Shown in pieces: positions 36,520 through 45,036 of a stretch of DNA of 64,000 nt (the stretch's first letter is position 1; each line of letters starts with the position of its first letter). Source of the DNA: an uncultured Collinsella sp. Lineage in GTDB: Bacteria; Actinomycetota; Coriobacteriia; Coriobacteriales; Coriobacteriaceae. A model generated the notes under the pieces. That model had not been told where the DNA came from, searched no databases, and saw nothing but the letters and a program-made list of their open reading frames with translations. The stretch spans positions 1-64,000 of the forward strand of contig CAUGJE010000002.1 of assembly GCA_959599915.1 (NCBI GenBank), given 5' to 3'. The translations under genes were made by a program, and so were the position numbers.

Positions 36520-39096
36520 TTACTTGACCACCAGGTTGACCAGCTTGCCAGGCACACAGATGGCCTTGACGACCGTCTTGCCCTCGAGCCATTTGGCAAC
36601 GGCCTCCTCGGCGGCAGCCTGCATCTCCTCGTTGGAAGCATCGCGGGCAACGTCGATGCGGCCGCGGACCTTACCGAGCACCTGGACGACGATCTGCACC
36701 GTGTCCTCGATGGACTCGGCCAGGTCGAACTCGGGCCAGGCAGCAGTGTAGGCGTTGCCCTCGCAGCCGAGGGCCTCGTGCCACAGCTCGTCGGCCCAGA
36801 ACGGGCAGATGGGGGCAAGGACGCTCACGATATCCTTGGCCACGCCGTAGCACAGAGCCTTGTCGCGGTCAGCGCTCTCAGTGGCGTTGAGGTAGGCGCT
36901 CGCCGCGTTGACGAGCTCCATGACGGCCGAGATCGCGGTGTTGAACTGGCCGCGATCGAAGTCCTCGGTGCACTTGGCGATAGTGCGGTGACGCTCGCGG
37001 TAGAGCTTCATCGCGGTCTCGTCGAGCACGGACTTGTCGAAGGCCACGTTGGCGTCGCCGGACTGGACGAGCTGCCACACGATACGCCAGGCGCGCTTGA
37101 TAAAGCGGTTGGCGCCCTCAACGGCCTTGGGATCCCAGTCGAAGTCCTTCTCGGGCGGCGCGATAAACAGAATCGCCAGACGCATGGTGTCGGCGCCGTA
37201 GGGCTCGATAACCGAGCTCGGGGGCACGACGTTGCCCTTGGACTTGGACATGGTGTCGCCGTTCTCGTCCTTGACCATGCCCTGGCACAGCAGGTTAGTA
37301 AAGGGCTCGTCAACGCTCAGCAGGCCCAGGTCGCGCAGCGCCTTGGTAAAGAAGCGGCTGTAAAGCAGATGCAGAATGGCGTGCTCGATGCCGCCGATGT
37401 AGTTATCGACGGGCATCCAACGGTCGGCGGCCTCGCGGGAGAAGGGCAGCTCGGTATTGTGCGGATCGGTATAGCGCAGGTAATACCAGCTGGAACAGGT
37501 GAAGGTGTCCATGGTATCGGTCTCGCGCTTGGCCGGGCGGCCGCAGACCGGGCAGGTGGTCTCGTAGAAGTCCTTGCACTCGGCGAGGGTCTCGCCGGCG
37601 CCCAGATCCAGGTTCTCGGGCAGCGTTACCGGCAGCTGATCCTCGGGCACGGGCACGATGCCGCAGTGCTCGCAGTGGATGGCCGGGATGGGGTTGCCCC
37701 AATAGCGCTGACGGGAAATGAGCCAGTCGCGCAGACGGAACTCGACCTTGCGACGACCGCAGCCCATGGCCTCGAGATCGGCCACGATGGCAGCCTCGCC
37801 CTCGGAGTGCTTACCGCCGCGCATACCGGTGTACTTGCCGGACTGGACGAGCGTGCCCTCGGCAGCGTGGGCGCATTCCCAGTCGACGGTCTCGGCATGG
37901 AAGGTATCGATGGTCTCGCCGCTGGCCTCGACGGCAGCGCGGTCGTCATCGTCAAGGATGATCGGCACGATCGGCAGGTCGTACTTGCGGGCGAACTCAA
38001 AGTCGCGCTGGTCGCCGCAGGGAACGGCCATGACGGCACCGGTGCCGTAGTCGGCAACGACATAATCGGCAACCCACACGGGGACCTTCTCGCCGTTCAC
38101 GGGGTTTACCACATAGCGGCCCGTAAAGGCACCGTGCTTCTCGAGGGTGCCCTGGGCACGCTCGACGGCAGAGATATGCTTGGAGTCCTCGACGATCTTG
38201 GTGACGGCCTCCTCGTACTCCGTGCCCTCGACGAGCTCGTGCAGACGGGCGTACTCGGGAGCCAGGACAAAGAAAGAGACGCCAAAGAGGGTGTCGGCAC
38301 GCGTGGTGAAGACGGTGATCTTGCCCTCGTCGCCCTCGATGGGCTCGCCATCCTTGTCGCACAGGGTAAAGTCGACCTCGGCGCCCTCGGAGCGGCCGAT
38401 CCAGTTGGCCTGCATCTGCTTGACGCGCTCGGGCCAGCCGGGGAGCTTCTCCAGGTCGTCGAGCAGCTCCTGGGAGTAATCGGTAATCTTGTAGTACCAC
38501 TGCTCCAGGTCGCGCTTCTCGGGCTCGGTGCCACAGCGCCAGCACTTGCCATCGGTAACCTGCTCGTTGGCCAGAACGGTCTTGCAGGTGGGGCACCAGT
38601 TGACCGGGTTTTTCTTGCGGTAGACCAGGCCCTTTTCCCACATCTTCTCAAAAATCCACTGACCCCAGCGGTAGTAGTCGGGGCTGCAGGTCTTGACCAT
38701 GCGATCCAAATCGTAGGAGAAGCCCATGCGCTTCATCGTGGCGAGCGCCTGGTCCATGTTCTTATACGTCCAGGCGGCAGCCTGCGTGTTGTGCTTGATG
38801 GCGGCGTTCTCGGCGGGCAGGCCAAAGGCGTCAAAGCCGATGGGATGCAGCACGTCGTAGCCGCGCATGCGGGCCTGACGGGCCATGGCATCGCCGATGG
38901 TATAGTTGCGCGCGTGGCCCATGTGCAGGTCGCCCGACGGATACGGGAACATCTCGAGCACATACTTCTTGGGCTTGCTGTCGTCGGTGTCGACGGCAAA
39001 GAGGTTGGAGTCCTCCCAGGCCTTCATCCACCTGGACTCAATGGCCTGCGCGTCGTAGACAGGGATCTCGTCCTTATGATCTGTGCAATCGCACAT
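36520..39096 (-). CDS. leuS: leucyl-tRNA synthetase
   Basis: Attaches leucine to tRNA-Leu. It has 858 residues. The class I signature is the HMGH motif near residue 57, and the KMSKS loop appears as TMSKSKGN near residue 580. A CP1 editing domain lies between them. The zinc motif CPTCKTVLANEQVTDGKCWRC is present near residue 165. The leader upstream (39097-39460) holds two long palindromes. The gene is on the minus strand after the IMP dehydrogenase gene, but the 370-bp gap suggests separate transcription. Confidence 0.98.
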   Translation of the reverse strand: MCDCTDHKDEIPVYDAQAIESRWMKAWEDSNLFAVDTDDSKPKKYVLEMFPYPSGDLHMGHARNYTIGDAMARQARMRGYDVLHPIGFDAFGLPAENAAIKHNTQAAAWTYKNMDQALATMKRMGFSYDLDRMVKTCSPDYYRWGQWIFEKMWEKGLVYRKKNPVNWCPTCKTVLANEQVTDGKCWRCGTEPEKRDLEQWYYKITDYSQELLDDLEKLPGWPERVKQMQANWIGRSEGAEVDFTLCDKDGEPIEGDEGKITVFTTRADTLFGVSFFVLAPEYARLHELVEGTEYEEAVTKIVEDSKHISAVERAQGTLEKHGAFTGRYVVNPVNGEKVPVWVADYVVADYGTGAVMAVPCGDQRDFEFARKYDLPIVPIILDDDDRAAVEASGETIDTFHAETVDWECAHAAEGTLVQSGKYTGMRGGKHSEGEAAIVADLEAMGCGRRKVEFRLRDWLISRQRYWGNPIPAIHCEHCGIVPVPEDQLPVTLPENLDLGAGETLAECKDFYETTCPVCGRPAKRETDTMDTFTCSSWYYLRYTDPHNTELPFSREAADRWMPVDNYIGGIEHAILHLLYSRFFTKALRDLGLLSVDEPFTNLLCQGMVKDENGDTMSKSKGNVVPPSSVIEPYGADTMRLAILFIAPPEKDFDWDPKAVEGANRFIKRAWRIVWQLVQSGDANVAFDKSVLDETAMKLYRERHRTIAKCTEDFDRGQFNTAISAVMELVNAASAYLNATESADRDKALCYGVAKDIVSVLAPICPFWADELWHEALGCEGNAYTAAWPEFDLAESIEDTVQIVVQVLGKVRGRIDVARDASNEEMQAAAEEAVAKWLEGKTVVKAICVPGKLVNLVVK

Positions 39097-39106
39097 ATCA
39101 GCTCCT

Positions 39107-39251
39107 TTAATCTTAGCTGGGGTCGGTCGGCTTGGCTTTGTTCGCTACTGCGGACAGTCCTGCGCAAGACGAAGAGCACATTAAGTGCTCTTCTTTGCGT
39201 GCGGAACTTGTAGCGAACAAAGCCAAGCCGACCGACCCTAAGGTTAACTTG
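39107..39251. repeat. large palindrome with perfect 29-bp arms
   Basis: The arm GGGTCGGTCGGCTTGGC... (39120-39148) is exactly complementary to 39210-39238. Beyond it, TTAATCTTA and TTAACCTTA extend the pairing outward to 39107 and 39251 after a small bulge. A second perfect 9-bp hairpin (GAAGAGCAC / GTGCTCTTC) lies in the centre. The whole element is ~145 bp and lies directly upstream of leuS. It is far larger than a terminator needs and resembles a miniature inverted-repeat element; no target-site duplication is clear. Confidence 0.85.
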
Positions 39252-39272
39252 ACTGATGATAGCAAATACGAC

Positions 39273-39307
39273 AAGCGAGATGCCTGCGACTTACAGGCAT
39301 CTCGCTT
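39273..39307. terminator. perfect 14-bp hairpin after the IMP dehydrogenase gene
   Basis: Arms AAGCGAGATGCCTG and complement enclose a 7-nt loop. T-runs on either side are weak (TATCT on plus; GTCGTATTTG on minus). It most likely ends the guaB-type transcript about 160 bp past its stop. Confidence 0.7.
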
Positions 39308-39364
39308 TATCTAAATAACGTGGTTGTGTATCAACCGCTAATTGTTACCCGTCCAAGTATGGTC

Positions 39365-39464
39365 GGGTTTTCCAAGTGCCGCAGATTGCCGTGAAAGAGG
39401 AGCGACGCGTACTTTGGTACGCGAGCGACGGTTTGAACGGCAAGGTGTGGTGCTTGGGAAAGCC
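39365..39464 (-). repeat. long imperfect hairpin after the IMP dehydrogenase gene
   Basis: Two 48-nt arms (39365-39412 and 39417-39464) with a TTTG loop are complementary at about two thirds of positions. The inner CGCGTAC/GTACGCG and the TTGCCGT / ACGGCAA blocks are perfect. It begins two bases after the guaB stop codon and may be a repeated intergenic element or a 3'-end structure. Confidence 0.65.
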
Positions 39465-39466
39465 GC

Positions 39467-40978
39467 TTAGCGGTAGCTGACGCTCTGCTGGGAGTCCTTG
39501 ACGACTACGTCGTGGGCGCCGCCTTCGACGATGGAGGTGGAGCTGACAAGCGTCAGGCGTGCCTTTTCCTGGAGCTCGGGGATCGAGAGGGCACCGCAGT
39601 TGCACATCGTGGACTTGACCTTATAGAGCGTGCCGCCCACGCCGTCCTTGAGGGAACCGGCGTAGGGAACGTAGGAGTCGACGCCCTCGACGAAGCTGAG
39701 CTTCGCGGCGCCGCCCAGGTCGTAACGCTGCCAGTTGCGGGCACGTGCAGAACCCTCGCCCCAGTACTCCTTCATATACTGACCGTTGACGTTGACGCGC
39801 TCGGTCGGGCTCTCGTCAAAGCGGGCGAAGTAACGGCCCAGCATCATAAAGTCGGCACCCATGGCAAGGGCGAGCGTCATGTGGTAGTCGTAGACGATGC
39901 CGCCGTCGGAGCACACGGGCACGTAGACGCCGGTCTCCTCGTAGTACTCGTCGCGAGCGCGGCAGACGTCGATCAGCGCGGTGGCCTGGCCGCGGCCGAT
40001 ACCCTTGGTCTCACGGGTGATGCAGATGGAACCGCCGCCGATACCGACCTTGATAAAGTCGGCGCCGCAGTCCGCCAGGAAGCGGAAGCCCTCGGCATCG
40101 ACGACGTTACCGGCACCGACCTTGACGTCCTCGCCGTAGTTGGCGCGGATCCACTCGATGGTGCGCTTCTGCCACTCGCTGAAGCCCTCGGAGGAATCGA
40201 TGCACAGGACATCGGCACCGGCCTCGATGAGCAGCGGCACGCGCTCGGCATAGTCGCGGGTGTTGATACCGGCGCCGACCATGTAGCGCTTGTCGCCGTC
40301 GAGCAGCTCATTGGGGTTGGTCTTGTGGCTGTCGTAGTCCTTGCGGAAAACGATGCCCATCAGGTGATCGTTGTCGTCGACGATGGGCAGGGCGTTGAGC
40401 TTGTTGTCCCAGATGACGTCGTTGGCAACCTTGAGGCTGATGTTCTTGTCGCCCACGATGAGCTGCTCACGCGGGGTCATGAACTCGGAGACCTTCGTCT
40501 GGTGGTCATCGCGGCTGGGGCGATAGTCACGGCTGGTGACGATGCCCAGGAGCTTACCCTTGGGAGTGCCGTCGTCGGTGACCGGCATGGTGGAGTGACC
40601 GGTCTTCTCCTTGAGCTCGATGACCTGCTCCATGGTCATGTCGGGGGTCAGCGTGGAATCGGACTGGACGAAGCCTGCCTTGTGATCCTTGACGGCCTTG
40701 ACCATAGCGGCCTCGGACTCGGGGGTCTGAGAACCGTAAATGAAGGACAGGCCACCCTCGGTAGCAAGCGCGACACCCATGTCGACGCCCGAGACGGACT
40801 GCATGATGGCGGAAACCATGGGGATGTTCAGGGTGATTGCCGGCTTCTCACCGCGCTTGAAGCGGGTTAGCGGCGTCTTAAGAGAGACGTTGTTGGGGAT
40901 GCACTGCGAGGACGAGTAACCAGGGACCAGCAGATACTCCGAAAACGTGTGGGACTCACCGGGAAAGAACGTAGCCAT
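39467..40978 (-). CDS. guaB: inosine-5'-monophosphate dehydrogenase
   Basis: Oxidises IMP to XMP with NAD, the committed step of GMP synthesis. It has 503 residues, slightly above the usual 485-490. The TIM barrel is interrupted by two CBS domains (about residues 105-225). The catalytic Cys loop reads GIGGGSICITRE, the product-binding GADFMMLGRYFA and the mobile-flap Arg-Tyr in NWQRYDLGG are present. The C-terminal portion with VKSTMCNCGALSIPELQ differs from most bacterial forms. It stands alone and is divergent from the ModE-like regulator. Confidence 0.93.
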   Translation of the reverse strand: MATFFPGESHTFSEYLLVPGYSSSQCIPNNVSLKTPLTRFKRGEKPAITLNIPMVSAIMQSVSGVDMGVALATEGGLSFIYGSQTPESEAAMVKAVKDHKAGFVQSDSTLTPDMTMEQVIELKEKTGHSTMPVTDDGTPKGKLLGIVTSRDYRPSRDDHQTKVSEFMTPREQLIVGDKNISLKVANDVIWDNKLNALPIVDDNDHLMGIVFRKDYDSHKTNPNELLDGDKRYMVGAGINTRDYAERVPLLIEAGADVLCIDSSEGFSEWQKRTIEWIRANYGEDVKVGAGNVVDAEGFRFLADCGADFIKVGIGGGSICITRETKGIGRGQATALIDVCRARDEYYEETGVYVPVCSDGGIVYDYHMTLALAMGADFMMLGRYFARFDESPTERVNVNGQYMKEYWGEGSARARNWQRYDLGGAAKLSFVEGVDSYVPYAGSLKDGVGGTLYKVKSTMCNCGALSIPELQEKARLTLVSSTSIVEGGAHDVVVKDSQQSVSYR

Positions 40979-41171
40979 GTTTCTCCTTTTTCCATGCGAC
41001 CGGTCGGCTGCAGGCCTCGTAGGACCCAGCCCAACCTTGGGCGCCCAATACTGGGGAAGTATCTTAACGCACTTTGACTGCTACAATGCATGGTTTAGAA
41101 AGAGCACACGAGGGTTTGACGCAGGCTTTGCGTTTGCCCAGCAAACACTTTAGCGGGGAGACGTGGAGCGT

Positions 41172-41519
41172 ATGAAGTACAAGACGACGGCAAAGTTGGT
41201 CATTCAAGCGTGCGACAAGGATTTGCCGGGCGTGTTCGGCCATGGCTGCGTCTTGCTGCTGCAGGGTATTGCCCGGGAGCACTCACTCAACCGCGCCGCC
41301 AAAAGCATGGGCATGGCGTATTCTAAGGCCTGGCGCATCGTGAACGAGGCCGAAGGGCAGCTGGGATGCAAACTCATCGAGCGCGACGGCGCCCGCGGAT
41401 CCACGCTCACGCCGGCCGGCGAGCGAGCCATAGCAGTCTACGAGGAGCTGCAGGCCGATATCAACAACGTCATCGCTGCCAAGGCCGACGCCCTCATCGC
41501 CAACATCAACGCGGAGTAG
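41172..41519 (+). CDS. winged-helix regulator, ModE N-terminal domain type
   Basis: A 115-residue DNA-binding protein like the N-terminal half of ModE. The HTH core is NRAAKSMGMAYSKAWRIVNEAEGQLGCKLIER, followed by the LTPAGERAI wing typical of LysR/ModE-like proteins. No molybdate-binding TOBE domain is present, so the ligand, if any, is unknown. Such stand-alone forms are often near molybdoenzyme genes, but none is seen here. The ATG at 41172 has GGAG three bases upstream; a GTG at 41163 is a weaker alternative. Confidence 0.82.
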   Translation: MKYKTTAKLVIQACDKDLPGVFGHGCVLLLQGIAREHSLNRAAKSMGMAYSKAWRIVNEAEGQLGCKLIERDGARGSTLTPAGERAIAVYEELQADINNVIAAKADALIANINAE

Positions 41520-41742
41520 TCCTTTTGGGCGGTTTTTAGCCCACAGCACCCTCGGGTTGAGGCTCGCGCCACAAAACGGGCCCATCTACTACGGTTAGTT
41601 GAATACCCACGACCATACCGGACATTATGAAATTAAAACCGCTGGTAAACAGCTTGGTAATTTTCAAAATAGGCGGGTGTGGTCGATCCCTATTGCTTAA
41701 ACGTAGTAAATAGGCCGTTTTCGTGACACAGACCCCGATTAG
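41520..41742. other. intergenic region with no recognised feature
   Basis: 223 bp between the ModE-like gene and the PLP-fold gene. AT content rises towards the right. Only short, imperfect inverted repeats are visible, including GGGCGGTTTTTAGCCC next to the upstream gene, a possible weak terminator. Confidence 0.45.
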
Positions 41743-42753
41743 CTACTTGCGAAGGGCGTTATCGAGAGTGGCAGCCACCTGCAGAGGGTCGTCTGTGCCG
41801 GCGAAGAGGCGGATGGCGCTCCCCTGCTTACCGCGCGGGGCCGAAAGGCGCGTTGTTGAGCCGCCGGCGGGTGATGTGCGGAATTCGTCCGGCAGTATGC
41901 TGAAAAATTCACCCGCGATGCAGTCCATCAGGTCAAACTCTACTGCCGGGCCAAAACCGTGCTCCAGGATGCCGGTCGCGATGGCATGGTCGGGATGCGA
42001 GGTCAGCCCGGGATAGCGCACGTTGCGTACCATCTCGTTGGCGGCCAGATACTCGGCCAGCGCACGGGCGCGGTCGAAGTGGGCCTGCATGCGAGCGTCG
42101 AGCGAAGACAGCCCCCGCTCCAGCATGCAAGCCTCATTAACAGAAAGGTCGAGTGCAGACACACCGCAATCCGCAAGAAGCGCATACGCACACTCGGCGG
42201 CGGCATCCACGCGATGGCGCTTAAGCCGCGAGCGCGCCACCGAAGCGGCGACGAGTTTGCGCGGCGCAACGCCGGCACACACACGGTCGAGAGCCTCGAG
42301 CGAAAGCACGGCGCCCAGACGCAGCGGGTTGCACCCAAAGACGCCTGACACAGTGTTATCAACCACGAGCAGCGCATGCGGCTCACGAGCGGCGCGGCCC
42401 AGAGCGCGAAGGTCGGGCACACGCAATCCAAACCCGCCAATAGAGTTGACGAACCACCACAGGTGCGGCCCCTCGACCTCAAACGAAGCATCAAAGCCCT
42501 CGGACGCGGCGGTAAACGCCGCAACCGCGGGCTCCCCCACCATAGCCACGTCGCAGCACTCAAAGCCGCGCGCAAACGCATCGGCAAAGTCATCGGCAAA
42601 CGCAACCAGGCGATCGCCGGGACGTACAATCCCCAACAGAGACAGCGCCGCCGGCACATGCGGCGCTGCAGCAAGACGCGCCTCACGCGCGCCGGCCCTT
42701 GCAGCCCAGGCCTCTTCTAGCTGCTGTACGTCCACGCGGCACCGTCCCTTCAT
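41743..42753 (-). CDS. degenerate PLP-dependent Cys/Met-metabolism family protein
   Basis: About 336 residues resembling cystathionine gamma-synthase/methionine gamma-lyase proteins (fold type I). The middle matches: ALLVVDNTVSGVFG with the DNT motif, and the C-terminal domain with ILPDEFRTSPAGGSTTRLSAP and IRLFAGTDDP. However, the Schiff-base lysine is missing: where active enzymes have S-x-T-K, this protein reads SLEALDRVCAG. The first ~60 residues of the family, including the PLP/substrate Tyr-Ser-Arg motif, are absent. It may be a pseudogene or a non-catalytic protein. A terminator ends about 10 bp before the ATG at 42753; a GTG at 42735 has a better ribosome site (AAGGGA). Confidence 0.65.
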   Translation of the reverse strand: MKGRCRVDVQQLEEAWAARAGAREARLAAAPHVPAALSLLGIVRPGDRLVAFADDFADAFARGFECCDVAMVGEPAVAAFTAASEGFDASFEVEGPHLWWFVNSIGGFGLRVPDLRALGRAAREPHALLVVDNTVSGVFGCNPLRLGAVLSLEALDRVCAGVAPRKLVAASVARSRLKRHRVDAAAECAYALLADCGVSALDLSVNEACMLERGLSSLDARMQAHFDRARALAEYLAANEMVRNVRYPGLTSHPDHAIATGILEHGFGPAVEFDLMDCIAGEFFSILPDEFRTSPAGGSTTRLSAPRGKQGSAIRLFAGTDDPLQVAATLDNALRK

Positions 42754-42757
42754 AAGC

Positions 42758-42794
42758 AAAAAACCCACGATGCGGGTGTTCCCCGCATCGTGGG
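42758..42794 (-). terminator. intrinsic terminator just before the PLP-fold gene
   Basis: 13-bp perfect arms CCCACGATGCGGG and complement with a short loop, followed on the minus strand by TTTTTTGCTT. It would end the transcript of the epimerase pseudogene and stop read-through into the PLP-fold gene. Confidence 0.9.
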
Positions 42795-42832
42795 CAACGG
42801 CTGCAGTATAGCGCCGATAGGCGACGAAACGC

Positions 42833-43569
42833 CTAGATGCTGAGCGTGTGATAGGTCACGCTCGCACCCGGAGCGTCAACGGTCACGCCATAGGCCTCGG
42901 GTGGCCAAAAGCGTCTGCAACGTCGAGCATCTCAAAGTTGGCATCCCAGCTGTCAAAGATACGATGCACCAACACCGCGAGTTCCTCGGCACACAGCAGG
43001 GGAAACGGCGCATCTGCCGCACCCTGAAGCGCGACCGACCCGCCCGAGCATGCCTCGAACAACGGCATCAAAAATGGGTCGGTTAATGCCGGCGATGCGG
43101 TATACAGATACGGCACGCGCAGGACTTTGGCTTGGATGCCGTCGCGCGATGCATAGTAACGGCACAGGTCGTTGGCAGCGCGGGCGATAATGCCCTTGCC
43201 CGTCTGGGCCCCACTGGCGGCCGTGGCGTCGTCGTCACATCCGCCAGTGGTGCCCTCTGCACCCGCGGGCCCCGCAATAAACAGCAGCTGCACATTGCGT
43301 CCCATACAGGCACGAAACACCGAGCGCAGCAGCCCAATGTCGCCAAAAGTCACGGTATGCGGGGTGAGGTAGGTAGAAAGGTAGACCACGCGCTCAAACT
43401 CGTAGGCCTGGTCCAGGTGCTGGAGGAGCTCTTTCCACGAAGCATGGGGCGACGACTCATCGCGGCGCGCGTCCTGCGCGGCTACGACCTACACATGGTC
43501 GCCGGGGAACGCCTTGGAGCAAAAGTCATCGTCAACATATGCGGTGTTGCCAACAACCAGCACTTCCAC
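42833..43569 (-). pseudogene. NAD-dependent epimerase/dehydratase-like pseudogene
   Basis: A ~245-codon gene starting GTG at 43569 behind GGGGAGGGGG. Its start reads MEVLVVGNTAYVDDDF, like the Rossmann start of an extended SDR. An in-frame TAG follows after 26 codons, then the same frame resumes (VVAAQDARRDESSPHASW) and continues for ~200 residues, including FERVVYLSTYLTPH and LRVPYLYTASP. Near the C-terminus the frame ends early at 42883. A +1 shift restores a sensible end, WPPEAYGVTVDAPG, down to a TAG at 42833. The nonsense codon and the frameshift together mean the gene is dead or read only by recoding. Confidence 0.75.
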
Positions 43570-43724
43570 GGCGTTCCCCCTCCCCAAAAATCTACTTTTG
43601 CCATAGTCAAACATGCGTATTGTACGCTGTAAAAGCGAGCCAAGGCGCCTTTAAGGCTGTTTTAAGAACTTTTTAGAGGATGTGAGAGCGGCAACTCATT
43701 CGACTTAGATTCATCGAGGAAATG

Positions 43725-44177
43725 CTATTCGCTCTGAAAAGGCACATCGCAATCTGCTGACAGCTCTGCAGGGAGAATGGCAGGCAATGTAAGCGCTCCC
43801 ATGGGTGAAAGTCCAGTAACAACCATCAAATAGCTCTTTGCATGGGCATATGCCATCGAAATAGCATTTGAAAGAAGGTAGTGACGCGCCTCGTCATCGG
43901 GAGAGTTCATTGGCATTTGCGCTGAAACCGAGATGGATACTGTAACGCCAGCGTGCATCTTCTCCTGTGCACCTTCGTCTCTGTCAAGGAGGCTGCCAAT
44001 TACGCACATCTTTAGACTTGCGCGTGCATCATTACCTTTTTTCGAAAGATGGACATCTTGGTAGCTAACGTCAACTTTTAATTCCATGTTATCCGAGGGC
44101 GAATCCTCGATATGGAAATCGGAGTCAACGACGAACAAATGAACGACTTGAATCGGAGCAATAAAATCCCCACTCAT
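43725..44177 (-). CDS. SecB-like chaperone of a toxin-antitoxin-chaperone type module
   Basis: A 150-residue protein resembling SecB-type chaperones, which bind unfolded proteins. The best match is the C-terminal half: NAISMAYAHAKSYLMVVTGLS, followed by MGALTLPAILP, the pattern that ends SecB-like proteins. Its start overlaps the stop of the upstream HTH gene by 4 bp (ATGA), so the two are coupled. In toxin-antitoxin-chaperone systems such a SecB-like protein stabilises the antitoxin. This organism type is not expected to rely on a classical SecB export chaperone, which supports the specialised role. The assignment is by motif and context. Confidence 0.65.
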   Translation of the reverse strand: MSGDFIAPIQVVHLFVVDSDFHIEDSPSDNMELKVDVSYQDVHLSKKGNDARASLKMCVIGSLLDRDEGAQEKMHAGVTVSISVSAQMPMNSPDDEARHYLLSNAISMAYAHAKSYLMVVTGLSPMGALTLPAILPAELSADCDVPFQSE

Positions 44178-44563
44178 GCTGCCAAACCTCCGGAAATCAT
44201 CTCGAGATTCACATGCGAGGACGGACGCTCGTTCCTAAAAGACCATTGCTCTCGCACGAAATTGTTGGATGAAAGAAACGGTAGCTCTTTAGAATAGCTA
44301 ACGGTAACCTTAGGAACGATATTGATACCCAAAGCAAGCTCGAACCTAGCGATCGTCTTCAGCGTCATATTGGGCTGAGAATTCAACAGCTTCGAAAGCG
44401 ACTGAAGGCTCACGCCCATACGCTTTGCCAAATCGCTTTTGCTTAAACCCAGACGCTTCATCTCGCGATGAACAATAAACTCGATATCTAGCGCGTGTTC
44501 ATAAGCGCGTGTTTCGCTGGTTTCTGTATCGGCGTAAAAATCAGATAAATCTACTTTATTCAT
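44174..44563 (-). CDS. HigA-like HTH antitoxin (XRE family)
   Basis: A 129-residue Cro/C1-type helix-turn-helix protein. The HTH is LGLSKSDLAKRMGVSLQSLSKLLN around residues 38-61, followed by MTLKTIARFELALGINIVPKV, as in HigA antitoxins. The C-terminal ~35 residues, ending ISGGLAA, could be the chaperone-addiction tail seen in SecB-dependent antitoxins. The start at 44563 follows GGAGAACACA. A 12-bp palindrome upstream (44797-44826) is the likely operator. Confidence 0.75.
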   Translation of the reverse strand: MNKVDLSDFYADTETSETRAYEHALDIEFIVHREMKRLGLSKSDLAKRMGVSLQSLSKLLNSQPNMTLKTIARFELALGINIVPKVTVSYSKELPFLSSNNFVREQWSFRNERPSSHVNLEMISGGLAA

Positions 44564-44603
44564 TGTGTTCTCCGTTTCGAAAGCCAAGTATAAAAGTCAA
44601 GGC

Positions 44604-44777
44604 TCAGATTCCAGAAGTTGACGTGCTATTCTGGCCGATCATTGTTCGAGCGGTTAATTTCCGCTTAGGGTCTGACAACATTTTCTGGAATTGAGAGTTG
44701 TCGGGAGAAGCCGTCAATTCCCAAAACGGTCGACCCTTGAGGTCTCTATATTCGACAAGATCATATCCTTCTGCCAA
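44604..44777 (-). CDS. small ORF in the toxin position of the HTH/SecB operon
   Basis: A 57-codon frame starting with TTG at 44777 behind GGGAGGTGCCC, five bases away. An ATG at 44825 in the same frame would overlap the operator. The start DLVEYRDLKGRPFWE recalls the first strand of RelE/HigB-type toxins (EFYRDAKGREPV), but the frame ends after about half the length expected of HigB. The toxin may be truncated, or this may be a novel short toxin or leader. It lies 40 bp upstream of the HTH gene. Confidence 0.4.
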   Translation of the reverse strand: MAEGYDLVEYRDLKGRPFWELTASPDNSQFQKMLSDPKRKLTARTMIGQNSTSTSGI

Positions 44778-44796
44778 AGGGCACCTCCCATTTCTA

Positions 44797-44826
44797 GATG
44801 AACTTAACTTATAGGTTAAGTTCATC
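44797..44826. promoter_or_regulatory. 12-bp palindromic operator of the toxin-antitoxin-like operon
   Basis: GATGAACTTAAC and its perfect complement GTTAAGTTCATC are separated by TTATAG. On the minus strand the centre reads CTATAAG and could form a -10 element. It lies upstream of the small ORF and the HTH gene, where antitoxins bind to repress their own operon. Confidence 0.7.
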
Positions 44827-45036
44827 CATTTAAATACATATAACGAGGTCCAGACAAGATTCCTCTGCCCCAATCGATAAACAAACCAGTCGAGCTTATG
44901 CAAAATCCGGAAGTGTGCGGCATATTCTAGACACGTCAACCACACTGGATAGTGGCAACGCTTCTACCTGCGGGTTCTTTTCATGAAAAGGACGATGTGC
45001 TCGAGGGTTCCAAAATTTGCCGCATGCTTCCGTCGG

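Noticed and set aside
39097..39466. A T-box or other aminoacyl-tRNA-sensing leader before leuS
   Set aside because: I looked for the T-box loop sequence and a specifier stem; only the palindromes and a terminator-like hairpin are present.
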